64,000 nt of DNA from contig CAWKNX010000010.1 of NCBI GenBank assembly GCA_963851085.1, forward strand, positions 62,001-126,000, read 5' to 3'. Positions 38,898-47,209 of this stretch are shown one piece after another (position 1 is the first letter of the stretch; each line of letters opens with the position of its first letter). The translations under genes and the position numbers were made by a program. The notes beneath the pieces are model-generated. The model ran no database searches. It worked only from the letters and a program-made list of their open reading frames with translations, and was not told the DNA's origin. Source of the stretch: DATFVJ01 sp963851085. Lineage in GTDB: Bacteria > Actinomycetota > Actinomycetes > Streptosporangiales > Streptosporangiaceae.

Positions 38898-41800
38898 GTG
38901 ATAAAGGGCTTCGGATCTGATCCAGACCGTCCCGGCTGGCCGACGTCAGCTTACGTCGGCCGCTTACCGCCCGATATGCTCTCTGCGGCCGTGCGCCGAC
39001 GCCCGCTCACTGAGGTGCCTGTGCGTGCCGGCAGCGTGCGGTGGGAGCGGCCGGCGTCGCGCAGTTTCTGGGATTCCCTAGCAGATCCCGAACGGCTCGC
39101 GCTGGCGGCGTCGGGCATGCCAGCCGAATTCCGCGCCGGGTCGTTGCTCTGTCGCCAAGGCGATGAATCGTCGCAGGTAATGATCATCGGGTCGGGGTGG
39201 GTCAAGGTCAGCGTCCCGGCTGACGATGTCCGTGCCGGTGGCGTCGGCGAGCAGATCATCGCCGTGCGCGGGCCCGGTGACGTGGTCGGTGAGCGCGCGG
39301 CACTGGTCATGCGGGCGCGCTCGGCGAACGTGACCGCGCTGGATGAGGTACGCGCCCTGGTGGTGACCGCGGAGCGGTTCGTCGAGTTCCTGGTGGGGCA
39401 TCCGCGCGCCGCCGAGGTGCTCGAGCGCCAGGAGCGTGAGCGCCGTGAGGAGGACCGCGCCAGGCAGTTCCCCGGCGAGCCGACCGACGGCGAGCGCAGG
39501 CTGGCGTGGCTGCTGGTCGAACTGGCGCAGCGCAGGGGCGGTGCCGGCCAGGACAGTCCAGCGCTGTTGACGCTGCCGATGTCGCAGCAGGAGCTTGCGG
39601 ACTGGGCCGATGTCAGCCTGGACGCGGTGGGCCGGTTCGTGCGTTCGTGGCGTGAGCGCGGGATCGTGCTGACCGACCGTCGGCAGGTGAGTGTGGTCGA
39701 TCTGGATGCGCTGGTCGCTATCAGCGGCACGTACCCGGCCGGTCACGAAATCGGCGCCGGGACTGACGGGGGGGAAGGCCAACTGAGCGTCGCCCAGCGG
39801 GGCCAGGGTGCCGGAGGAGCGGACATGGCCCTGGTGCAGATGGGCGGCCCGCTGGACTCGATCCTCAAGTCGTCGCTGAACTGCTCGATCTTCGTCACCG
39901 ACGTCGCCGGTTTTGGGACCGCGGCCCAGAGCGACGACGACCGGCAGGCCGTGCGCAGCGCGATGTACGACATCTTGCGGTCCTCGTTCGACGAATCAGG
40001 CGTGCCCTGGACCACGTGCTATCGCGAGGACCGCGGCGACGGCGCCGTGATCGTGGTGCCGCCCACGATCGCCACGGCGCGCGTGGTCGACCCCCTGCTC
40101 TCGGTCCTCGCGGCCAAGCTCAGGCGCTACAACAGGCGCGGGAGTCACGTGGTGCGGATCCAGTTGCGTGCCGCATTGCACGTCGGCAGGGTGGGGCAGG
40201 ACGCGGAAGGGCTGACAGGGCAGGGTCTCAGGCTCGCGGCCAGGATCCTCGACGCGCCGGTGCTCATGGAAAAACTCCGTGACACGGGGGCGGACCTGGT
40301 GTTCGCCGCATCGCAGTACGTGTACGACCACCTCATCAGCCACAGCAAGGGCCGGGCGGACCCGGCACGCTTCGAGCGGGTGCAGTACCAGGTCAAGAAG
40401 TCGCGTGTCACCGCGTGGATCCAGCTCGTCGAGTCCGGGGCGGCGCGCAGAAACGACAGCCTTGCCGTATCGGGGACGGCCGCCCTGCCGGCCGAAGTGG
40501 ATGACTTCCGTGCCCAGATCCGCGACAAGGACGCGGCGCTCGCCGCGATCGGCTACGCGGCGTTGGCGCTGCTGCAGGCCGCGTCGGAACGACTCGACTA
40601 CAGTCGGCCGTCGGACTGGCCGGCCTGGCGCAGGCTCGTCCCGCTCATGACTGCCCTGCTGAGGCGGCTGGGCGGGTGGGTGGACGGGGACTCCCTCGCC
40701 CGCCTGGTGACCATCAGCGACCAGGCCGCCAACGCACTGTCACACAGCGGGGATCTGACCGCCGCCCATACGCTGGTCCGGTCGAGTGTCACGGTGGCCG
40801 ACCGCCTCGGCAGGGAGCATCCGGCCAACCAGGCTGCCCGTCACACCCTGGCAGCCGTGATCGCACGGCGAGGCTGGTACGGCGAAGCCGAGGACCTGTA
40901 CACGCAGGTTCTCGCCGACCAGCGCAGGCTGCTCGGCAACGACGACCCCGCCATCTTCAGCACGCGGCGCGAGCTTGCGACCGCAATAGCCGACCAGGGC
41001 CGCTATCGCGAAGCCGAAGCCATGTACCGGCAGTTGCTCGCTGACCAGCGCCGGGTCCTCGGTGAGGATCATCCGGACACGCTCGGCACCCGCCATCGGC
41101 TCGGGTGGGTTCTCGCCTGGCAGGACCGCCGGCCCGAGGCGGAGGCGCTGTACCGGCAGTTGCTCGCTGACCAGCGCCGGGTCCTCGGTGAGGATCACCC
41201 GGATACGCTCGGCACCCGTCAGCGGCTCGGGTGGGTCGTCACGGCGCTGGGGCGTTATGGCGAGGCGGAGGCGCTGTACCGGCAGTTGCTCGCTGACCAG
41301 CGCCGGGTCCTCGGTGAGGATCACCCGGATACGCTCGGCACCCGTCAGCGGCTCGGGTGGGTCGTCACGGCGCTGGGGCGTTATGGCGAGGCGGAGGCGC
41401 TGTACCGGCAGTTGCTCGCTGACCAGCGCCGCGTCCTCGGCGATGATCACCCCTCGCTGCGCAAGACCCGCTACAGGCTCGCGCGCGGCGAGGACCCCCC
41501 CGGCGGACGCGCGGGCACCGGCACGCGGGCACTTTCAGGCGGGCAGCAAAGCCCCGGCCTCGAGGCGAGCCGGCGCGGCTATGAGGCGCGCCTGGATGTC
41601 GCGGACGACGATAAGCTGCCGCTGAGGTCAGGCCAGAGCGTGACACTGGAGTTCACCTACGCGCCGACGACGGCGGCCGCCGGGCAGGCTGTGTCTCCAT
41701 CGAGCCAGGCGGGGCCTCCGGCGGGCCGGGCCGAGGCCCTCGCGGATCAAATCGACAACGTTGATCTTGTCGTTCTGGTGACCTCGCCGCACGCCCACGT

Positions 41801-42005
41801 CGAGCCCAGCCTGCAGAAGACGCTACTGCGCCCTGCGCATGGCACACAGGCATGCCTTTTCGCCGTCACTGCGGAAGCGGGAATCGAAACCGCTGCCGTG
41901 GACCTCCGCATCTCCGTCTACCGCCAAGCCGACAGCCTGCTGCTCCAGGAGTTTACCGCGGCACTGCCGTTCGCCCCGCCGCAAACCGCGGAGACCGTGC
42001 ATTGA
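38898..42005 (+). CDS. cNMP-binding/Crp-HTH/cyclase-like/TPR fusion protein (sensor of the CHAT operon)
   Basis: 1035 residues if GTG 38898 is the start; an ATG at 38976 is possible. Residues ~57-175 form a Crp/Fnr cyclic-nucleotide-binding barrel (AGSLLCRQGDESSQVMIIGS, then GPGDVVGERAAL). Residues ~199-276 are a Crp-type HTH (MSQQELADWADVSLDAVGRFV). Residues ~328-510 resemble a class III nucleotide cyclase: IFVTDVAGFG at the metal-binding site and RGDGAVIVVP further on, but with substitutions that leave catalysis uncertain. Residues ~600-860 are TPRs of the YREAEALYRQLLADQRRVL type. Residues ~893-1030 are an unassigned beta-rich domain. It looks like a sensor or scaffold. TPRs commonly dock CHAT proteases, and the next gene encodes one. 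The end overlaps that gene (TTGA). Confidence 0.8.
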   Translation: MIKGFGSDPDRPGWPTSAYVGRLPPDMLSAAVRRRPLTEVPVRAGSVRWERPASRSFWDSLADPERLALAASGMPAEFRAGSLLCRQGDESSQVMIIGSGWVKVSVPADDVRAGGVGEQIIAVRGPGDVVGERAALVMRARSANVTALDEVRALVVTAERFVEFLVGHPRAAEVLERQERERREEDRARQFPGEPTDGERRLAWLLVELAQRRGGAGQDSPALLTLPMSQQELADWADVSLDAVGRFVRSWRERGIVLTDRRQVSVVDLDALVAISGTYPAGHEIGAGTDGGEGQLSVAQRGQGAGGADMALVQMGGPLDSILKSSLNCSIFVTDVAGFGTAAQSDDDRQAVRSAMYDILRSSFDESGVPWTTCYREDRGDGAVIVVPPTIATARVVDPLLSVLAAKLRRYNRRGSHVVRIQLRAALHVGRVGQDAEGLTGQGLRLAARILDAPVLMEKLRDTGADLVFAASQYVYDHLISHSKGRADPARFERVQYQVKKSRVTAWIQLVESGAARRNDSLAVSGTAALPAEVDDFRAQIRDKDAALAAIGYAALALLQAASERLDYSRPSDWPAWRRLVPLMTALLRRLGGWVDGDSLARLVTISDQAANALSHSGDLTAAHTLVRSSVTVADRLGREHPANQAARHTLAAVIARRGWYGEAEDLYTQVLADQRRLLGNDDPAIFSTRRELATAIADQGRYREAEAMYRQLLADQRRVLGEDHPDTLGTRHRLGWVLAWQDRRPEAEALYRQLLADQRRVLGEDHPDTLGTRQRLGWVVTALGRYGEAEALYRQLLADQRRVLGEDHPDTLGTRQRLGWVVTALGRYGEAEALYRQLLADQRRVLGDDHPSLRKTRYRLARGEDPPGGRAGTGTRALSGGQQSPGLEASRRGYEARLDVADDDKLPLRSGQSVTLEFTYAPTTAAAGQAVSPSSQAGPPAGRAEALADQIDNVDLVVLVTSPHAHVEPSLQKTLLRPAHGTQACLFAVTAEAGIETAAVDLRISVYRQADSLLLQEFTAALPFAPPQTAETVH
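41025..41450 (+). repeat. Tandem 126-bp repeats encoding near-identical TPRs
   Basis: TACCGGCAGTTGCTCGCTGA recurs at 41025, 41151, 41277 and 41403, exactly 126 bp (42 codons) apart. Copies two and three are nearly identical over the full unit, so they arose by recent duplication within the TPR domain. Copy number is likely to vary between strains. Confidence 0.96.
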
Positions 42006-43297
42006 CCCAGATTCCGCTGGAATTGAGGGTTGATAACACGGACGGTTTCCGCGATATCAGCCCGCCGGAGCATGCGCGAGAGCGCACCGTGAACCTGCGT
42101 TTCATCGAGGCGGGGGATTCCTACGAGGTGCACGCCTGGGGCAAGGCATTCCCAGATTACGGCAAAGCGTATATCGCCACGCTATCGCAGACCCGGGGCC
42201 AGGTGTACGCCGCGATCGACCAGTTTCTCGAGAGCTGGCAGCGGCACGTGATAAGGCTTAGGCTCGAGAATGAGCAGGGTTATTCTGTACGGCCATTCGA
42301 GGCCGTGCCCGCGGAAACAGACGCCGAAGCCGCCCTGCTGTGGCAGGACACGGGCCGCAAGCTCGCCAGCGCTGGCCAGAGGTTATTCCACTACCTCTTC
42401 AGGACCGGCGACAGCCGCCTCGACGAGATAGCCGATCTGCTTTGCGCCGCCCTGCGCGGTGGCGAGCAGATTATCACCGTCCACTCCGACCACCTGTTCG
42501 CGCCCTGGTCGATGCTCTATACGGCAAATGACCCGCAAGCCCAGATGGACCGCGGCAACGCTCCATGGGAACCGGAGGGTTTCTGGGGATACCGCCACCT
42601 CATCGAGCACGCCATAAGCAGTGCACCGTTCTTCCGGACCAGGATCAGCCTCGACGGCCAGTGGCCGGCCATCGGCATGAACGTCGACCCGCGGCTTGAC
42701 TCCGAGTACGCGGCGTTCCCTTTTGTCGGGCCGATGCAGCGGTTTTTCGAAGAATACGGCCATGTCAGCGTGCGCTCCAGCAAGGAGGCTCTGGCCGAGG
42801 CAATGGCCGAAACCGGCCTGTGCGAGCACATCGAGTACTTCGGCTGCCACGGGTCTTCCGGCGGCGGTGGGGCGCCCCACGCGCGGGGCCCGCAGACGAC
42901 CTTGTCACCCGCGCTGTTTCTCGGGGACGATGAACCGATACACCAGGCGGACTTCACCAACTGGTTCAGCAGGCGCCCGCTCAAGCCGGGCCCTGTCGTC
43001 TACCTCGCCGCGTGCGAGGCGGGCCGGATCGCCTCGTTCTTCTATTCGTCTTTCGGGCTGGCGCTTCTCGAACGGGGGGCCAACTGCCTCATAGGGCCAC
43101 AGATCGACCTGCCTGTCGGCTTCGCCAAGGAATATACCTCCAGATTCTTCGCTAAATTCCTCCGCAGGCCCGGAATGGCAATAGGAGACATCACCCGGAC
43201 ACTGGCACGTGATTTTATCGATCGTCACCACACGCCGCTCGGGCTGATATTCACGCTCCACCGCGGCCTGGACACCCATCTGGCATGGCGCGAATGA
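42002..43297 (+). CDS. CHAT-domain (caspase-like) protease
   Basis: 431 residues from TTG 42002, which overlaps the previous TGA and has CGGAG eight bases upstream. The N-terminal ~190 residues are an unassigned alpha/beta region. The C-terminal half is a CHAT domain with the catalytic pair visible: His283 in YFGCHGSS and Cys338 in VVYLAACEAGR, the equivalent of LSACETG. The usual late signature follows (ANCLIGPQIDLPVGFAKEYTSRFFAKFL). CHAT proteases are activated by partner TPR or NTPase proteins and cut host or effector proteins in bacterial conflict systems. The adjacent TPR protein is the natural activator. Possible substrates include the third protein of the operon. It is not similar to any gasdermin-linked system I can identify, as no gasdermin gene is present. 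Confidence 0.82.
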   Translation: MTQIPLELRVDNTDGFRDISPPEHARERTVNLRFIEAGDSYEVHAWGKAFPDYGKAYIATLSQTRGQVYAAIDQFLESWQRHVIRLRLENEQGYSVRPFEAVPAETDAEAALLWQDTGRKLASAGQRLFHYLFRTGDSRLDEIADLLCAALRGGEQIITVHSDHLFAPWSMLYTANDPQAQMDRGNAPWEPEGFWGYRHLIEHAISSAPFFRTRISLDGQWPAIGMNVDPRLDSEYAAFPFVGPMQRFFEEYGHVSVRSSKEALAEAMAETGLCEHIEYFGCHGSSGGGGAPHARGPQTTLSPALFLGDDEPIHQADFTNWFSRRPLKPGPVVYLAACEAGRIASFFYSSFGLALLERGANCLIGPQIDLPVGFAKEYTSRFFAKFLRRPGMAIGDITRTLARDFIDRHHTPLGLIFTLHRGLDTHLAWRE

Positions 43298-44286
43298 TGC
43301 CCGGCGCGCCGACCGTGACAGTGGTTGATCTGGACGCAGCGGGGAACCTCACCGAGCCAGCCACCGGCACACCTGTACCTCCGCAGGCCGTGCCGGGTTT
43401 TCTCGACCGTCATCTGCACGTCCGCCGCGGCACAACGGATATCTTCGTCTTCGTCCACGGCTGGCGAACCGCGCCACACCGCGCGCAGGCCACCGCAGGC
43501 CGGCTCGCGAACCTCATCGAGACAACCTACGCGGGCAACCGCGGCCGCTATCCCGGTCTCGCGCCGTTCGCGCCCCAGCACATCGCGATCCGCTGGCCTG
43601 CAGAGAGCAACCCCTTCCCGGCCGGGTACCGCCGGATCCGTGACCGCGCCTACGCGATGACCGACCGCGGTCACGCCGCCACGGTGGTCGGGCAACTGCT
43701 CGGGTATCTCAACGCCGAGCGCCGCCGTCCCGGCGCCCCCGTTCTCGCCACCTCCAGCGGCCAGTATCTGCACTGCGTCGGCCACTCTTTCGGCGGCCGC
43801 CTGCTCGGCAAGGCGATCATCAGGGCCGCCGATCCGCCGCCACCGACACTCGCCTGGCCCTGGCGCCACGAGGACTACCCTTACACACTCGACACGCTGG
43901 CCATCTTCCAGATGGCGGCGCGGCCCACGATCTTCTGCGAGGACTTGCGCGACCTGCTCACCCGCGCGCCCATCAACGGCCCGGTGGCGCTCACGTTCTC
44001 CAAACACGACAGGGCGCTGCGGTTCTGGCATCCGTTGACAGAGCGCCGCCGCAAGGGCGTCGGCTGTGTCGGTGCGTCCTGCCCGGCCGAACAGATCGGC
44101 GCGGTCACGCTGCGGGCGCCCGGCGAGCAATATACGAAAGACGAGCTGCGCCACCGGATCCTCAACGTGAACGCGAGCCGGTGCTACCGGGCCGGCAGGT
44201 ACTTCCTGCCTCAGGGAGCGCACTCCGACTACCTGCACGCTGAATCGGCCCACCTGCTGCTTTCCCTCGCCGCGGGCGCGCGCTGA
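43294..44286 (+). CDS. Alpha/beta hydrolase of the CHAT operon
   Basis: 330 residues if started at ATG 43294 (ATGA overlap with the CHAT stop); an ATG at 43285 is also in frame. The fold is indicated by [10 protein letters not shown] (oxyanion region) and the nucleophile elbow [11 protein letters not shown] with Ser165. Candidate acid and base residues are in [14 protein letters not shown] and QGAHSDYL. The length and the 'KHDRAL' segment recall DUF900-like hydrolases or lipases. No signal peptide is seen, so it acts in the cytoplasm. It may be an effector (lipase or esterase) released or activated by CHAT proteolysis, or a modifier of the signal. This is inference from operon structure. Confidence 0.75.
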   Translation: MMPGAPTVTVVDLDAAGNLTEPATGTPVPPQAVPGFLDRHLHVRRGTTDIFVFVHGWRTAPHRAQATAGRLANLIETTYAGNRGRYPGLAPFAPQHIAIRWPAESNPFPAGYRRIRDRAYAMTDRGHAATVVGQLLGYLNAERRRPGAPVLATSSGQYLHCVGHSFGGRLLGKAIIRAADPPPPTLAWPWRHEDYPYTLDTLAIFQMAARPTIFCEDLRDLLTRAPINGPVALTFSKHDRALRFWHPLTERRRKGVGCVGASCPAEQIGAVTLRAPGEQYTKDELRHRILNVNASRCYRAGRYFLPQGAHSDYLHAESAHLLLSLAAGAR

Positions 44287-44798
44287 CCTGCGGTGCTTGG
44301 AGCTGGCCGGTGCGGCGGGCGCGTGCCGAGGCCGCTCCGGTGAAATCCGGGTTGCACGCCGGCCGCGGGTATCGGGCAGGCTTGGGGCATGGCGAAGACG
44401 CCAGGGCAGCAGCGTGTGACAAGGCCGCCGAGGACGTTGCTGCGGGATGCCAGCGCGTCGACAAGGCCAGCAGCCTCAGCCAGGGCTTGGGATCGGGGCG
44501 GGCTTCCCGTCGTCGTGCGGCGTTAGCTGGAGCGTCAGATCGGCCTGCCGCTTGTGCCGTGGCGCGCTTGCGCGCCACGGCACAAGCGCGCCACGGCACA
44601 AGCGGATGTGGCGCACCTGTTGCTATAACGACACCAGCTTCACATCCATCGGGTGAAAGATCATGCATTGCCGGGTGGCGATCCCATCCGGCGGAGAGCG
44701 ACAGAACGGACGGAGCGGCGCAGCCCAGGAGCGCGTTCCGCAAATGTTCCCGGCGTTACCGCAATTCGGGTCCGCCGGGCCCTCAACGAGAGGGTGCG
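44287..44798. other. Intergenic region between the CHAT operon and hutI
   Basis: 512 bp without a supported gene. It holds the palindromic element at 44548-44605. The A/T-richer GTTGCTATAACG at about 44620 may be part of the hutI promoter. Frames open here lack domains and codon bias. Confidence 0.5.
44548..44605. terminator. Stem-loop with a duplicated right arm
   Basis: The left arm CTTGTGCCGTGGCGCG (44551-44566) pairs perfectly with CGCGCCACGGCACAAG at 44571-44586 across a 4-nt CTTG loop. The same arm is repeated at 44587-44602, where pairing extends to 19 bp (44548-44566 with 44587-44605). Two mutually exclusive hairpins are therefore possible. It probably terminates the CHAT operon. Confidence 0.7.
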
Positions 44799-46007
44799 AT
44801 GAGCACTCTGATCACGAACATCGCGGAGCTGGTCACCAACGCTCCCGAGCATGCGGCCCATGGCGCGGGAAGCGCCACTGGATTCGGCGCCCTCACCCGC
44901 GCGGCACTCGTGATCGAGGACGCGCACGTGGCGTGGTGCGGGCCGGCCTCGAAGGCGCCTCCCGCGGACGAGGTGGTGGATGCGGGCGGCCGGGCTGTGC
45001 TGCCCGGGTTCGTCGACTCGCACGCGCACCTCGTGTTCGCGGGTGACCGAAGCGCCGAATTCACCGCCCGGATGGCGGGCCGCCCGTACCAGGCTGGCGG
45101 CATTGCCGCGACGGTCCAGGCGACTCGGGCGGCCTCTGACGCGCAACTGCGGGCGGGGGTACGCAGGCTGGCCGGTGAGATGCTCCGCCAGGGCACGACC
45201 ACGTTCGAGTGCAAATCCGGCTACGGCCTCGACGTCACCCACGAACAGCGCAGTGTGCGGCTGGCGGCCGAAGTCACCACCGAGGTCACCTACCTCGGCG
45301 CGCACGTCGTGCCACCCGAGTTCGGCGGCGACACGGACGGCTACGTCGATCTGGTGTGCGGCCAGATGCTGGCCGCGTGCGCGCCGTACTCCCGCTGGGT
45401 GGACGTGTACTGCGAACGCGGCGCGTTCGGCGCGGACGAGGCGGGGGCCGTGCTCGCCGCCGGCCGGGACGCCGGCCTCGTCGCCCGGGTGCACGCCTGC
45501 CAGCTCGGGCCAGGACCCGGCGTCCAGGTCGCGGTCGCGGCCGGCGCGGCTTCCGCGGACCACTGCACGTATCTGTCGGACGCCGATGTTGCCGCGCTGG
45601 CGTCGTCGGGAACCGTCGCGACGCTGCTTCCCGCGGTCGAGTTCTCCACCCGCGCGCCCTACCCGGACGCGCGCCGGCTGCTCGGCGCGGGCGCCACCGT
45701 CGCGCTCGCGACAGACTGCAATCCAGGCTCCTGCTTCACGTCCTCGATGGCGTTCTGCGTCGCGCTAGCGGTGCGCGAGATGGCGATGACGACGCAGGAG
45801 GCGGTCTGGGCCGCCACCACCGGAGGCGCGCGGGCGCTGCGCCGCACCGACGTCGGGCATCTGGCCCCTGGAGCCAGGGCAGATGTCCTGCTGCTCGATG
45901 CCCCGTCCCACGCGTACCTGGCCTACCGGCCCGGCGTGCCGCAGGTCGCCGCCGTCTGGCGGGATGGTGACCTGGTGGTGGACATGCGGCCGAACGTGCT
46001 GCGCTGA
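44799..46007 (+). CDS. hutI: Imidazolonepropionase
   Basis: 402 residues from ATG 44799 (GAGAGGG ahead). It hydrolyses 4-imidazolone-5-propionate to N-formimino-L-glutamate, the step between HutU and HutF. Amidohydrolase motifs are visible: [14 protein letters not shown] (HxH metal site), [27 protein letters not shown] and the Asp in ATDCNPGS. Length is normal. It is the last hut gene but is separated from hutF by 6.3 kb containing the CHAT operon, so it must have its own promoter. Confidence 0.94.
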   Translation: MSTLITNIAELVTNAPEHAAHGAGSATGFGALTRAALVIEDAHVAWCGPASKAPPADEVVDAGGRAVLPGFVDSHAHLVFAGDRSAEFTARMAGRPYQAGGIAATVQATRAASDAQLRAGVRRLAGEMLRQGTTTFECKSGYGLDVTHEQRSVRLAAEVTTEVTYLGAHVVPPEFGGDTDGYVDLVCGQMLAACAPYSRWVDVYCERGAFGADEAGAVLAAGRDAGLVARVHACQLGPGPGVQVAVAAGAASADHCTYLSDADVAALASSGTVATLLPAVEFSTRAPYPDARRLLGAGATVALATDCNPGSCFTSSMAFCVALAVREMAMTTQEAVWAATTGGARALRRTDVGHLAPGARADVLLLDAPSHAYLAYRPGVPQVAAVWRDGDLVVDMRPNVLR

Positions 46008-46125
46008 TATTGGGATGCCGGCCTCGACGGTCGGCGCCGAGGGTGTGTCCCGCAGATCTTTGGCGGCGCGGATCGGCACCGCCCGCATCCACCAAGACCT
46101 CCGGGACACGCCTTATTGTCAGCGT

Positions 46126-46479
46126 GTGGCAAGTCTCATCAAGACGGTGACGTTCGACGCCGCCGACGCACTTGCGCTCGCGCGGTTCTGGGCGGCAGCG
46201 CTCGGATCCGACGTGGACGAGGACTCCACGCCGGACAAGGCCTTCGTCGAGGCGGCCGGCTGGGGCGGCCCGAACATGTGGTTCGTCCGCGTATCCGAGC
46301 CGAAGACGGCCAAGAACAGGATGCACTTCGACCTGCGCGCGCCGGGCCCCGCCGAGGAGGAGGTGGCGCGGCTCGTCGCACTCGGCGCCACCGTGCTGGC
46401 GCGCCTGCCCGCCAACGTCGTGATGCGTGACCCGGAGGGAAACGAGTTCTGCGTCGAGGAGCTCAACTCCACTGACTGA
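46126..46479 (+). CDS. VOC-superfamily (glyoxalase-like) protein
   Basis: 117 residues from GTG 46126. The beta-alpha-beta-beta-beta VOC pattern is seen in VTFDAADALALARFWAAALG, NRMHFDLRAPG and the closing VMRDPEGNEFCVEEL. There are metal-ligand candidates (His in MHFDL, Glu in NEFCVEE), but the substrate is not predictable. No ribosome site precedes the GTG; a TTATTGT-like -10 element a few bases upstream suggests a leaderless transcript. Confidence 0.8.
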   Translation: MASLIKTVTFDAADALALARFWAAALGSDVDEDSTPDKAFVEAAGWGGPNMWFVRVSEPKTAKNRMHFDLRAPGPAEEEVARLVALGATVLARLPANVVMRDPEGNEFCVEELNSTD

Positions 46480-46569
46480 GGTCGGCCGCGCGGGGCGTGA
46501 CTCAGCGCGGCCGCGGGCCGTCACTCAGCGCGGCTCTGCGGGCGGCGGCGGGCCGCCGGACCCGGATCA

Positions 46570-47118
46570 CTATCCGCGGTCCGGACTGTCCGCGGATAGC
46601 TCTGTGGCTCCCGGGGCCAGCGCCGGGTAACGGCCGCGCAGGCGGATGAGCGGCGCCGCGCCGTCCTCGGCGTACACCGTAGCCTCGACCTCGGCTATCA
46701 CGAGCAGATGATCCCCGGCCGGCAGCCGCCGCCTGACCTCGCAGTCGATCGCCGCCACTCCCGCTGCGGGGATGAGTGCTCCCGAACGGCTGCCGCGTAC
46801 ATGCTCCACGCCATCGAGCAGCCGCCTCGCACTGGGGCGCCCGGCCGCGGCGAAGCGTCCCGCGAGCATGCGTTGCCGCGCGCCGAGGATGGTCACGGCG
46901 AACGCGTCGTGCCTGCCGAGCACCTCGGCGAGGTAGGAACCGGATATCAGGCTGACCGCCACGAGCGGCGGCTCATCAGAGACCGGGCAGAACGCGCTCA
47001 CGGTCGCGCCGACGTCGTCGCGCCCGTCCCGGACCGTGACGACGGCCACGCCGCTCGCCCACCCCGCGAGCGCGGCGCGGGTGTCGTCTCGTGTCACCGC
47101 GCGTGAGCCGTTCGGCAT
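46570..47118 (-). CDS. Flavin reductase-like FMN-binding protein
   Basis: 182 residues with the split-barrel flavin reductase pattern: ALAGWASGVAVVTVRDG, GATVSAFCPVSDEPPLVAVSL, and FAVTILGARQRMLAGRFA. The proteins act as the reductase partner of two-component flavin monooxygenases (for example HsaB in steroid ring degradation) or as stand-alone FMN proteins. No monooxygenase is adjacent. The Glu/Asp-rich C-terminus is ordinary. Confidence 0.82.
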   Translation of the reverse strand: MPNGSRAVTRDDTRAALAGWASGVAVVTVRDGRDDVGATVSAFCPVSDEPPLVAVSLISGSYLAEVLGRHDAFAVTILGARQRMLAGRFAAAGRPSARRLLDGVEHVRGSRSGALIPAAGVAAIDCEVRRRLPAGDHLLVIAEVEATVYAEDGAAPLIRLRGRYPALAPGATELSADSPDRG

Positions 47119-47209
47119 CTTGCTGTTTCGTCGTCAAGGACGGGTGCCCGGCGCCGCGCTCGCGCGTGCGGGCGGCGGCTGCCCGCGGCCCCGCGGATCG
47201 GCCGCACCG

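Noticed and set aside
38898..44286. Gasdermin- or gRAMP (Craspase)-type CHAT system
   Set aside because: No gasdermin, no Cas7-like fusion and no crRNA array occur in the window. The third gene is an alpha/beta hydrolase.
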